From an uncultured Porphyromonadaceae bacterium (GTDB lineage: Bacteria > Bacteroidota > Bacteroidia > Bacteroidales > Muribaculaceae), in assembly GCA_947178565.1 (NCBI GenBank), contig CAMWYV010000103.1, positions 1-5,312 of the forward strand: 5,312 nt of DNA. Reading direction: 5' to 3'. Shown here piece after piece: positions 1 through 5,312 of this stretch (position 1 is its first letter; each line of letters opens with the position of its first letter). A program made the position numbers and the translations under genes. The notes below the pieces were generated by a model. It did no database searches. It was not told the DNA's origin and saw only the letters and a program-made list of their open reading frames with translations.

Positions 1-828
1 GAAGTAGGTTACATGTATGGAATGTATAAGAAACTTTGCAACCAGTGTGATGGCTCCATGACCGGCAAGGGTCTTGATTTCGGCGGTTCAAGAATCCGTC
101 CCGAGGCTACCGGCTTCGGCGCTCTCTATTTCGTTCAGAGCATGCTTGCCGAGAAAAAGGAGGATATCAAGGGCAAGACTGTCGCTGTTTCCGGCTTCGG
201 CAATGTTGCGTGGGGTGCAACTCTCAAGGCAAACGAGCTCGGCGCGAAGGTGGTTACTATCTCAGGTCCCGACGGATATATCTATGATCCCGAAGGTGTC
301 AGCGGTGATAAGATCGATTATATGCTCTATCTCCGTGCTACCGGTGAGGATATCGTCGCTCCGTATGCGGAAAAATATCCGGAAGCTACTTTCTTCCCCG
401 GCAAGAAGCCTTGGGAGCAGAAAGTAGATATCGCTCTGCCTTGCGCTACCCAGAATGAGCTTGACGGCGATGATGCCAAAAAACTCGTTGAGAATGGAGT
501 GCTCATGGTTGCCGAGGTTTCAAACATGGGTTGTACCCCTGAAGCTATCGATACATTTATCAATAACCGTGTGACCTACGCTCCCGGCAAGGCTGTTAAC
601 GCCGGCGGTGTAGCAACTTCCGGTCTCGAGATGAGCCAGAATGCCATGCACCTTCAGTGGAGCGCTGAAGAAGTTGATGAAAAACTCCACACTATTATGC
701 GCGATATTCACGGTCAGTGCGTGAAATATGGCACAGAGCCTGACGGCTATCTCAACTACATGAAAGGCGCCAATATCGCCGGCTTCATGAAGGTTGCAGG
801 AGCAATGATGGGTCAGGGCGTGATTTAA
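1..828 (+). CDS. gdhA: Glutamate dehydrogenase, hexameric type (C-terminal part, 5' truncated by window edge)
   Basis: The enzyme interconverts L-glutamate and 2-oxoglutarate plus ammonia with NAD(P)H in the cytoplasm, linking nitrogen assimilation to central carbon metabolism. The frame is open from base 1 and gives 275 residues; compared with the roughly 447-residue E. coli GdhA, about 170 N-terminal residues lie outside the window, including the catalytic lysine region. In visible numbering, the hinge and substrate segment TGKGLDFGGSRIRPEATG is at 21-38, the Rossmann dinucleotide motif GFGNVA at 65-70, PCATQNEL at 147-154 and NAGGVATSGLEMSQN at 200-214. The C-terminus (GANIAGFMKVA, ending GQGVI) matches E. 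coli GdhA closely. An internal ATG at 13 is not the true start, because similarity continues upstream of it (EVGYMYG). The segment EVSNMGCT at 172-179 differs from the usual EGANMPT. Cofactor preference (NADPH or NADH) cannot be decided from this part. An intrinsic terminator follows 26 bases after the stop. Confidence 0.96.
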   Translation, partial: EVGYMYGMYKKLCNQCDGSMTGKGLDFGGSRIRPEATGFGALYFVQSMLAEKKEDIKGKTVAVSGFGNVAWGATLKANELGAKVVTISGPDGYIYDPEGVSGDKIDYMLYLRATGEDIVAPYAEKYPEATFFPGKKPWEQKVDIALPCATQNELDGDDAKKLVENGVLMVAEVSNMGCTPEAIDTFINNRVTYAPGKAVNAGGVATSGLEMSQNAMHLQWSAEEVDEKLHTIMRDIHGQCVKYGTEPDGYLNYMKGANIAGFMKVAGAMMGQGVI

Positions 829-854
829 AAGAGTGATTATCATGTAATTATACG

Positions 855-888
855 AGTGTGTCGCATGGTTGCGGCACACTTTTTTTTT
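855..888 (+). terminator. Rho-independent terminator after gdhA
   Basis: AGTGTG (855-860), T861 and CGCA (862-865) pair with TGCG (870-873), G874 and CACACT (875-880). This makes an 11-bp stem with one U-G wobble and a four-base TGGT loop, followed directly by a run of nine T (880-888). It is a textbook intrinsic terminator and separates gdhA from the next gene. Confidence 0.93.
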
Positions 889-899
889 GACTAACTTTG
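868..899 (+). promoter_or_regulatory. Bacteroidetes-type promoter of the S1-domain protein gene
   Basis: TAACTTTG at 892-899 matches the Bacteroidetes -7 consensus TAnnTTTG exactly. GTTG at 868-871 lies 20 bp upstream and is one mismatch from the -33 consensus TTTG. The spacing equals that of the tRNA promoter later in the window. The predicted transcription start is around 904-907, leaving a leader of only about ten bases before the ATG at 916. The -33 element falls in the loop and 3' arm of the gdhA terminator hairpin. The -7 match is seen directly; the start site is inferred. Confidence 0.6.
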
Positions 900-915
900 C
901 CGCAAAATATCGAAT

Positions 916-1755
916 ATGGTTCAGATAGGAAAAAGAAATAAGCTCAAAGTGAGCCGTCTGGTGGACTTCGGTGCATATCTTGAAGCTGATTACGGCAAAG
1001 AAATTCTGCTTCCCAAGCGGTATATAACCGAACCTATTTCTCCCGGTGATGAAGTGGATGTGGTGGTATATACCGACAGTGAGGACAGACCGGTAGCGAG
1101 TACGGAGGTGCCCCGTGCATATGTCGATGAGTTCGCTTTTCTGGATGTTGTGGCGGTAACCAAAGTCGGTGCGTTTCTGGACTGGGGTCTGCCGAAAGAT
1201 TTGCTTGTTCCGTTCAGCGAGCAGCGCGCACGAATGAATGAAGGGGGGCGTTATCTTGTATATTTATACCTTGATCATTCGAGTGGCAGAGTAGCCGCTT
1301 CAGCTAAGATCGAGAAGTTTATCGGTAATGTTTTCCCTGACTATGCCAAAGGTCAGAAAGTGAGCGCTCTGGTGTTTGATAAGAATGATGCAGGATTCAG
1401 ATGCATTGTTGATAACAGACATTTCGGCATATTATATGAAAATGAGGTGTTTGCCGATTTGAAAGCCGGTGATAGGGTTGAAGCCTATGTGAAGCAGGTG
1501 AGACCGGACGGCAAGATAGATCTTATGCTTGGCGGTCGCGCAGATGTCCGCACAAACCTACTTGCCGATAGAATCCTCAGCGCTATCAAAGCCAATGGCG
1601 GGAAACTGTCTGTGAGCGACAAAAGTTCGCCCGAAGAAATCAAGCAGGCATTTCAATGCAGCAAAAAGGACTTTAAAAAGGCAGTTGGTCATCTGCTCAA
1701 GGATGAGAAAATCACTCTATCCGAGGACAAAAGGGTAGTTTTTGCACGTAAATAG
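916..1755 (+). CDS. S1-like domain RNA-binding protein, CvfB/YitL family
   Basis: This 279-residue cytoplasmic protein has the architecture of the CvfB/YitL family (S. aureus CvfB is about 300 residues): three successive OB/S1-like modules at roughly 1-62, 70-130 and 146-206, then a winged-helix-like C-terminal domain at about 214-279. The S1 character shows in the repeated pattern of a glycine-hydrophobic strand followed by a conserved loop: VDFGAYLEADYGKEILLP (16-33), KVGAFLDWGLPKDLLVP (83-99) and GFRCIVDNRHFGILYENEVF (160-179). The tail contains SSPEEIKQAFQCSKKDFKKAVGHLLKD, typical of the winged helix. Family members bind RNA; CvfB in S. aureus affects virulence gene expression, but the role in Bacteroidota is not established, so no specific function is claimed. 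The ATG at 916 fits the promoter just upstream and the first S1 strand begins at once, so no earlier start is needed. It appears to be monocistronic or to read weakly into lpxD, 83 bases downstream. Confidence 0.87.
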   Translation: MVQIGKRNKLKVSRLVDFGAYLEADYGKEILLPKRYITEPISPGDEVDVVVYTDSEDRPVASTEVPRAYVDEFAFLDVVAVTKVGAFLDWGLPKDLLVPFSEQRARMNEGGRYLVYLYLDHSSGRVAASAKIEKFIGNVFPDYAKGQKVSALVFDKNDAGFRCIVDNRHFGILYENEVFADLKAGDRVEAYVKQVRPDGKIDLMLGGRADVRTNLLADRILSAIKANGGKLSVSDKSSPEEIKQAFQCSKKDFKKAVGHLLKDEKITLSEDKRVVFARK

Positions 1756-1777
1756 CCTGAATGTGAATTTTTTTTAC

Positions 1778-1785
1778 GACCTTTG
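1778..1785 (+). promoter_or_regulatory. Possible -7 element of the lpxD operon promoter
   Basis: GACCTTTG (1778-1785) resembles the Bacteroidetes -7 consensus TAnnTTTG, missing the initial T, and lies in the 83-base gap before lpxD after a T-rich stretch. No TTTG is found 18-21 bp upstream, so the match is partial. If used, transcription would start near 1791 with a leader of about 48 bases. The T-run at 1768-1775 has no convincing GC hairpin before it, so no intrinsic terminator separates the upstream gene, and read-through is possible. Confidence 0.35.
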
Positions 1786-1838
1786 CAAAAATATGAGTTT
1801 GTTTTATACTGATAGTATCAAGCAGTTGTCACTATTTC

Positions 1839-2873
1839 ATGGAATTTACAGCCAGTCAGATTGCATCCATAGCCAACGGTGTCGTTGATGGTAATGGTGA
1901 TGTGAAAATCAGCACATTCGCAAAGATTGAGGAAGGTAAGCCCGGAGCTATATCTTTTCTCTCAAATCCCAAATATACGGAATTCATATACACGACCGGT
2001 AGCTCGGCGGTTCTTGTAAGCAAGGATTTTACACCCGAAAAACCGGTGACGGCAACTCTTATAAGGGTGGACGACCCGTATGCTACGGTTGCGACATTGC
2101 TCACGATGGTGGAGCAGTTGATGAATCCGCCCAAGCGCGGCATTGAGAATCCCTCTTTCATTCATCCGGAAGCAAAAGTGGCTGACGAGGTGTATATCGG
2201 AGCATTCGCATATATCGGCAAAGGGGCGGTTGTAGAAAAAGGCGCTCAGGTATATCCGCAGGCATACATCGGTGATGGAGCACATGTAGGTGAGAACAGT
2301 ATCATATATGCCGGAGCCAAAGTGTATCATGGCTGCAAGATCGGAAAGAACTGCATAATCCACAGCGGTGCCGTTATAGGTGCTGATGGTTTTGGCTTCG
2401 CACCTGTTGATGGCGGTTACCGGAAGATTCCCCAGACAGGTATAGTAGTAGTCGAGGATAATGTTGAGATAGGTGCCAATACAACCGTAGATCGTGCTAT
2501 GATGGGGGCTACCAAAGTAGGGCAGGGAGTGAAACTCGACAATCTTATCCAGATAGCTCATAATTGTGAGGTCGGGGCAAATACCGTTATGGCTGCTCAG
2601 GCTGGTGTTGCCGGCTCTACAAAAGTCGGCTCGAACTGTATGATTGGAGGTCAGGTGGGTCTTGCCGGTCATATCCGTATCGGCAACGGAGTGGAGATAG
2701 CCGCTCAGAGCGGACTTCATAGAAATGTGCCGGACGGTGAGCGCCTTATCGGTACTCCGGCATTGTCGTTCTCTGAATTTGCGGCGCAGACAATGAATAT
2801 TCGCCGCATCACGCGAATCAATGATCGTCTGAGTGCCATTGAAAAAGAGATTAAGAAGAATAGAACAAATTGA
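1839..2873 (+). CDS. lpxD: UDP-3-O-(3-hydroxyacyl)glucosamine N-acyltransferase (LpxD)
   Basis: LpxD transfers a 3-hydroxyacyl chain from acyl carrier protein to the 2-amino group of UDP-3-O-acyl-glucosamine, the third step of lipid A synthesis, in the cytoplasm. The 344 residues match the family length (E. coli 341). Residues 1-100 form the uridine-binding N-terminal domain, with the typical AISFLSNPKY at 37-46. Residues about 105-300 form a left-handed beta-helix of hexapeptide repeats ([LIV]-G-x4 pattern). IGADGFGFAP is at 180-189, and DNLIQIAHN (234-242) carries the catalytic histidine H241, equivalent to E. coli H239. A C-terminal helix (about 313-341, basic and charged) ends the protein and is the ACP-binding part in the family. 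It is the first gene of the lipid A cluster, with lpxC 22 bases downstream. No truncation or missing key residue is seen. There is no Shine-Dalgarno site, which is normal for Bacteroidota. Confidence 0.97.
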   Translation: MEFTASQIASIANGVVDGNGDVKISTFAKIEEGKPGAISFLSNPKYTEFIYTTGSSAVLVSKDFTPEKPVTATLIRVDDPYATVATLLTMVEQLMNPPKRGIENPSFIHPEAKVADEVYIGAFAYIGKGAVVEKGAQVYPQAYIGDGAHVGENSIIYAGAKVYHGCKIGKNCIIHSGAVIGADGFGFAPVDGGYRKIPQTGIVVVEDNVEIGANTTVDRAMMGATKVGQGVKLDNLIQIAHNCEVGANTVMAAQAGVAGSTKVGSNCMIGGQVGLAGHIRIGNGVEIAAQSGLHRNVPDGERLIGTPALSFSEFAAQTMNIRRITRINDRLSAIEKEIKKNRTN

Positions 2874-2895
2874 TAGAATATAAAGAAATTAAGAT

Positions 2896-3912
2896 ATGAA
2901 GCAGTTAACACTAAGCGCTCCGTTTACCGTCAGTGGTAAGGGACTACACACCGGCAAAGAAATTGTAGCGGAATTTCTTCCGGCTCCGGTTAATCACGGA
3001 TACAAGTTTCAGAGAACAGATCTTGAAGGTGAACCGGTTATAGATGCGCTCGCAGAAAACGTGCAGTCAACTACACGCGGCACTGTTATAGCCAGAGGCG
3101 ATGTCAGCATAAGCACTATTGAGCACGCTATGGCTGCTCTTTACGCCGCCGGTATCGACAACTGTCTTATCAAGCTGAATGGTCCTGAAATGCCTATTCT
3201 TGACGGCAGTGCTAAAGAGTTCTGTGAAAAAATCAATGCTGCCGGAACTGAAGAGCAGAATGCCGACAAGGATTTCTATATCGTTAAGCAGAAAATTGAA
3301 GTGCGTGACCCCGAAACAGGCTCATCTATCGTGGTTCTTCCCGATACTGATTTCAGCGTTGACGTGATGATTGACTTTGATTCTCCCGTACTCTCGAATC
3401 AGTTTGCATCACTTGAAAAGATTGAGGATTTCGCATCTCAGATTGCTGCGAGCCGCACATTTGTTTTTGTTCGTGAGATAGAGCCCCTGGTTAAGAACAA
3501 TCTGATCAAAGGCGGTGACCTTGAGAATGCAGTCGTTATTTACGATTCTCCTATGGATCAGTCGGAACTTGACCGTCTTGCAGATCTTATGGGTGTGCAG
3601 AGAAAGAATGTTACTGAATTCGGTTTCATTCAGGAAAAACCGCTTGTAGCTGACAATGAGCCCGCGCGTCACAAACTTATGGATGTGATGGGCGCCCTCG
3701 CTCTTATCGGTCGTCCACTAAAAGGTAAAGTGCTTGCGACACGCCCCGGTCACTCCATCAATTCAACATTCGCTAAGAAGATCCGCAAGGAAATCAAGCG
3801 GCAGGATGTTCAGGCACCTGTCTATGATCCTAACAAGGAGCCCATTATGGATAATAACCGCATCCGTGAGCTTCTTCCCCACAGATATCCCATGCTCCTA
3901 TTGACAAGGTGA
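2896..3912 (+). CDS. lpxC: UDP-3-O-acyl-N-acetylglucosamine deacetylase (LpxC), 5' part of a frame-broken LpxC-FabZ fusion
   Basis: LpxC is the zinc amidase that removes the acetyl group from UDP-3-O-acyl-GlcNAc, the committed step of lipid A synthesis. The open frame codes for 338 residues. The zinc ligands and catalytic residues are present: E76-H77 in TIEHAMAAL, H259 and D263 in ARHKLMDVMGAL, and the catalytic H286 in RPGHSINS, equivalent to E. coli E78/H79, H238, D242 and H265. MPILDGSA is at 99-106 and SRTF at 186-189. The LpxC domain ends near residue 300. A linker and then the start of a FabZ domain follow (NRIRELLPHRYPML), but the frame runs out at TGA (3910-3912) after the non-homologous residues LTR. 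In other Bacteroidetes the protein continues as a bifunctional LpxC/FabZ of about 460 residues. The LpxC half should be catalytically complete. The start ATG follows an A-rich leader 22 bases after lpxD and begins directly with the LpxC N-terminus. Confidence 0.95.
   Translation: MKQLTLSAPFTVSGKGLHTGKEIVAEFLPAPVNHGYKFQRTDLEGEPVIDALAENVQSTTRGTVIARGDVSISTIEHAMAALYAAGIDNCLIKLNGPEMPILDGSAKEFCEKINAAGTEEQNADKDFYIVKQKIEVRDPETGSSIVVLPDTDFSVDVMIDFDSPVLSNQFASLEKIEDFASQIAASRTFVFVREIEPLVKNNLIKGGDLENAVVIYDSPMDQSELDRLADLMGVQRKNVTEFGFIQEKPLVADNEPARHKLMDVMGALALIGRPLKGKVLATRPGHSINSTFAKKIRKEIKRQDVQAPVYDPNKEPIMDNNRIRELLPHRYPMLLLTR
3892..3912 (+). other. Frame break at the LpxC-FabZ junction (-1 shift or one missing base)
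   Basis: In the LpxC frame the codons are atg ctc cta ttg aca agg tga, ending at 3912. If the A at 3900 is read twice (a -1 shift after the cta codon at 3898-3900), the frame becomes att gac aag gtg att gag, giving PMLLIDKVIE, the conserved FabZ N-terminus. The composite protein would have about 460 residues: 335 from the first frame, then IDK, then 122 from the second. The same product results if one base is missing around 3899-3900 (for example ctt att or cta att in the parent). The stop TGA and the GTG at 3909 overlap as GTGA. The frame break is seen directly; its cause is not. Confidence 0.9.
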
Positions 3913-4277
3913 TTGAGATAGGTTCCAACTATATTGTCGGTGTGAAAAATATTACCGCTAACGAGCCGTTCTTTCCGGGTCACTTCCCCCAGGAACCAGT
4001 GCTGCCCGGTGTGCTTCAGATCGAGGCTATGGCTCAGACAGGCGGACTTCTGGTGCTCAGCACGGTTGATGAACCTGAGCGCTATTCAACATACTTCATG
4101 AAGATTGACAATGTGAAATTCCGTCAGAAAGTTGTGCCGGGTGACACTCTTATTTTCCATATCTCATTTATGACCGAGCTCCGCAGAGGTTGTGCAGTGA
4201 TGAAAGGATACGCTTTTGTCGGTGAGAAAATAGTTTCCGAGTGTGAATTCATGGCGCAGATTATCAAAAACAAATAA
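3909..4277 (+). CDS. fabZ: 3-hydroxyacyl-ACP dehydratase (FabZ), 3' part of a frame-broken LpxC-FabZ fusion
   Basis: FabZ dehydrates (3R)-hydroxyacyl-ACP to trans-2-enoyl-ACP in type II fatty acid synthesis. From the GTG at 3909 there are 122 residues with a hot-dog fold pattern. The active-site segment FFPGHFPQEPVLPGVLQIEAMAQ holds the catalytic histidine (codon at 3981, residue 25 here, about 363 in the restored fusion) and glutamate (codon at 4023, residue 39, about 377). KIDNVKFRQKVVPGD and the C-terminal CEFMAQI are also typical. Free-standing FabZ is about 140-150 residues; the missing N-terminal strand (NRIRELLPHRYPMLLIDK) is encoded just upstream, mostly in the LpxC frame, so the GTG is probably not an authentic ancestral start. 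No better ATG/GTG/TTG exists just upstream in this frame. The real product may be a fusion with LpxC, or a shortened protein translated by reinitiation at the GTGA overlap. lpxA follows after 17 bases. Confidence 0.9.
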   Translation: MIEIGSNYIVGVKNITANEPFFPGHFPQEPVLPGVLQIEAMAQTGGLLVLSTVDEPERYSTYFMKIDNVKFRQKVVPGDTLIFHISFMTELRRGCAVMKGYAFVGEKIVSECEFMAQIIKNK

Positions 4278-4294
4278 AAATCAACTTACCGAAT

Positions 4295-5071
4295 ATGAAA
4301 CAGCCCCTCGCATACATACACCCCGCGGCTAAGATTGCCCCCAGTGTTGTTATTGATCCTTTCGTGACAATTGAGGAAAATGTGGAAATAGGTGAAGGCA
4401 CCCGTATCGGCAGTAATGTCACTATTATGGCAGGCGCGCGTATTGGTAAAAACTGCACTATCTTTCCCGGAGCTGTAATTTCAGCCGTGCCTCAGGATCT
4501 CAAATTCAAGGGAGAGGACACAGTGGCGATTATCGGTGATAATACCGTGCTCCGCGAATGCGTGACTATCAACCGTGGCACAGCCGCGAAAGGTAAGACT
4601 GTGGTTGGAAGCAATTGCCTGATCATGGCTTACTGTCATGTGGCTCACGACTGTGTTGTCGGGGATAATGTGATTATGAGTAATGCCACTCAGCTTGCCG
4701 GTGAAGTAGTGGTTGACAATCATGCGGTGATTGGCGGTGGCACTCTTGTTCATCAGTTCTGCCATATCGGTCCTCATGTTATGGTGCAGGGCGGTGCGCT
4801 CGTCAATAAGGATATTCCTCCTTTTGTAAAAGCGGCTCGTGAACCAATATCTTATGCCGGAGTAAATTCAATCGGTTTGAGAAGACGTGGTTTCTCAAGC
4901 GAGACCATACGTGAAATTCAGGAGATTTATCGTTATCTATATCTGAGCGGACTCAATAATTCTGATGCCGTTGAGCGCATTGAGGCAGAACTTCCCGCGA
5001 CCAAAGAGCGTGACGAAATTATCCTCTTTGTGAGAAATGCCAAGCGCGGCATCATTAAGGGTTATGTGTAA
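4295..5071 (+). CDS. lpxA: Acyl-ACP--UDP-N-acetylglucosamine O-acyltransferase (LpxA)
   Basis: LpxA attaches a 3-hydroxyacyl chain from ACP to the 3-hydroxyl of UDP-GlcNAc, the first and reversible step of lipid A synthesis, in the cytoplasm. The 258 residues match the family (E. coli 262). Residues about 1-185 form a left-handed beta-helix of hexapeptide repeats and about 190-258 the helical C-terminal domain. The catalytic base is H118 in HVAHD (E. coli H125), with H115 equivalent to H122. PQDLKFKGE (66-74), VHQFC (152-156, E. coli H160/Q161) and GLRRRGF (194-200, E. coli R204 region) are conserved. G166 aligns with E. coli G173, the acyl-chain ruler position, which in E. coli accommodates a C14 chain; Bacteroidetes lipid A usually carries longer chains. 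E137 stands where E. coli has H144. The gene closes the lpxD-lpxC/fabZ-lpxA cluster. Confidence 0.97.
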   Translation: MKQPLAYIHPAAKIAPSVVIDPFVTIEENVEIGEGTRIGSNVTIMAGARIGKNCTIFPGAVISAVPQDLKFKGEDTVAIIGDNTVLRECVTINRGTAAKGKTVVGSNCLIMAYCHVAHDCVVGDNVIMSNATQLAGEVVVDNHAVIGGGTLVHQFCHIGPHVMVQGGALVNKDIPPFVKAAREPISYAGVNSIGLRRRGFSSETIREIQEIYRYLYLSGLNNSDAVERIEAELPATKERDEIILFVRNAKRGIIKGYV

Positions 5072-5099
5072 TTATCACTTAATCACGGTGATATAATTA
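5069..5099 (+). other. Imperfect AT-rich inverted repeat at the end of lpxA
   Basis: TAATTA and TCAC (5069-5078) pair with GTGA (5088-5091) and TAATTA (5094-5099), leaving a two-base bulge and a nine-base loop. The stop codon of lpxA lies in the left arm. No T-run follows, so it is not a standard intrinsic terminator; it could help 3'-end processing or weak termination of the lipid A transcript. Confidence 0.35.
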
Positions 5100-5123
5100 A
5101 CTTGAAAAAATATAACGAAAAAG

Positions 5124-5155
5124 TTTGGCTGTTTCATAAAAACATAATAACTTTG
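5124..5155 (+). promoter_or_regulatory. Bacteroidetes-type promoter of the tRNA gene
   Basis: TTTG at 5124-5127 (-33) and TAACTTTG at 5148-5155 (-7, consensus TAnnTTTG) are both exact matches and are 20 bp apart. The predicted start is about 5160-5163, giving a leader of about 25 bases before the mature tRNA 5' end, to be removed by RNase P. It makes the tRNA an independent transcription unit rather than the tail of the lipid A operon. Confidence 0.82.
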
Positions 5156-5185
5156 CACTCGTTATCGGAAAGATGACACCAAAAT

Positions 5186-5256
5186 TGCCTTGTGGTGTAA
5201 TGGTAGCACGTCGGATTCTGGTTCCGCCTGTGAGAGTTCGAATCTTTCCAAGGCAA
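5186..5256 (+). tRNA. tRNA-Gln (anticodon CTG)
   Basis: The acceptor stem TGCCTTG (5186-5192) pairs fully with CAAGGCA (5249-5255), with discriminator A5256. The D arm is GTG (5195-5197) with CAC (5207-5209), and the loop contains TGGTAG. The anticodon loop TTCTGGT (5216-5222) places CTG at 5218-5220, so it reads CAG codons for glutamine. The T arm is GAGAG (5232-5236), loop TTCGAAT and CTTTC (5244-5248), with one G-U pair. The variable loop has four bases. The 71-base gene does not encode the 3' CCA. A U1-A72 first pair is typical of glutamine tRNAs. The outermost anticodon-stem pair (T5211 with C5227) is mismatched, so that stem has four good pairs. No other tRNA follows in the window. Confidence 0.95.
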
Positions 5257-5260
5257 CTTT

Positions 5261-5300
5261 TAAGAGCGGCTTGATTTTCAAGCCGCTCTTATTTATTTAT
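5261..5300 (+). terminator. Intrinsic terminator after the tRNA-Gln gene
   Basis: TAAGAGCGGCTTGA (5261-5274) and TCAAGCCGCTCTTA (5278-5291) form a perfect 14-bp stem with a three-base TTT loop, followed by the U-rich tract TTTATTTAT (5292-5300). It starts five bases after the mature tRNA 3' end. The tract is interrupted by A but the stem is very strong. Confidence 0.88.
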
Positions 5301-5312
5301 GTAGTATTAAAG

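Noticed and set aside
520..879. Minus-strand open frame opposite the end of gdhA
   Set aside because: It overlaps conserved gdhA coding sequence and the terminator hairpin; the protein has no family resemblance.
1768..1775. T-run after the S1-domain gene as an intrinsic terminator
   Set aside because: No GC-rich hairpin precedes the run; the sequence before it (GCCTGAATGTGAA) does not form a stable stem.
1806..1818. ATACT-gat-AGTAT inverted repeat upstream of lpxD as an operator
   Set aside because: A five-base AT-rich arm with a three-base loop is easily expected by chance and matches no known operator I can name.
1962..2720. Long minus-strand open frame (252 codons) opposite lpxD
   Set aside because: It lies entirely antisense to a clearly conserved LpxD coding region, shows no recognisable domain, and has a Cys/His/Tyr-rich composition typical of a shadow frame.
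3889..3909. Programmed -1 ribosomal frameshift site at the LpxC-FabZ junction
   Set aside because: No X-XXY-YYZ slippery heptamer is present (ctc cta ttg does not allow re-pairing in the -1 frame) and no obvious stimulatory hairpin or pseudoknot follows. A missing base is simpler.
5072..5185. Riboswitch or small RNA between lpxA and the tRNA
   Set aside because: The 114-base gap is AT-rich and is accounted for by a weak inverted repeat, the tRNA promoter and a short leader; no conserved riboswitch core is seen.

Overview
The window comes from a member of the Bacteroidota, most likely a gut-type Bacteroidales. Four things point there: an LpxC-FabZ fusion reading, the lpxD / lpxC-fabZ / lpxA gene order, promoters of the Bacteroidetes type (TAnnTTTG with an upstream TTTG about 20 bp away), and A/T-rich sequence rather than clear Shine-Dalgarno sites before the starts. 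Genus or family cannot be fixed from this sequence alone. All protein genes and the tRNA are on the + strand, and there is no gene-free stretch longer than about 120 bases. I see no mobile element, CRISPR array, phage gene or new defence-like system.

Layout. Positions 1-828 hold the C-terminal 275 residues of a hexameric-type glutamate dehydrogenase, cut by the window edge and closed by a strong intrinsic terminator (855-888). A promoter at 868-899, partly inside that hairpin, leads almost directly into a gene for a CvfB/YitL-like RNA-binding protein with three S1-like modules and a winged-helix tail (916-1755). Then comes a lipid A cluster: lpxD (1839-2873), lpxC (2896-3912), fabZ (3909-4277) and lpxA (4295-5071), with gaps of 22 and 17 bases that suggest one transcript. 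A separate unit follows: a well-formed promoter (5124-5155), a tRNA-Gln with anticodon CTG (5186-5256) and a hairpin terminator (5261-5300).

How the genes work together. LpxA adds the first 3-hydroxyacyl chain to UDP-GlcNAc, LpxC deacetylates the product in the committed step, and LpxD adds the second 3-hydroxyacyl chain. FabZ dehydrates the same 3-hydroxyacyl-ACP pool toward fatty acid elongation, so the cluster sits at the branch between lipid A and phospholipid synthesis.

The main anomaly is at about 3898-3912. Bacteroidetes normally carry LpxC and FabZ as one polypeptide. Here the reading frame is broken by what looks like a single missing base (or a -1 shift), giving an LpxC that stops at a TGA and a FabZ frame whose first usable start, GTG, overlaps that stop as GTGA. 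Reading across with a -1 shift restores an intact protein of about 460 residues with every key motif. This is either an assembly or sequencing error, a real recent mutation, or a genuine split. Everything else looks like ordinary core-genome sequence.
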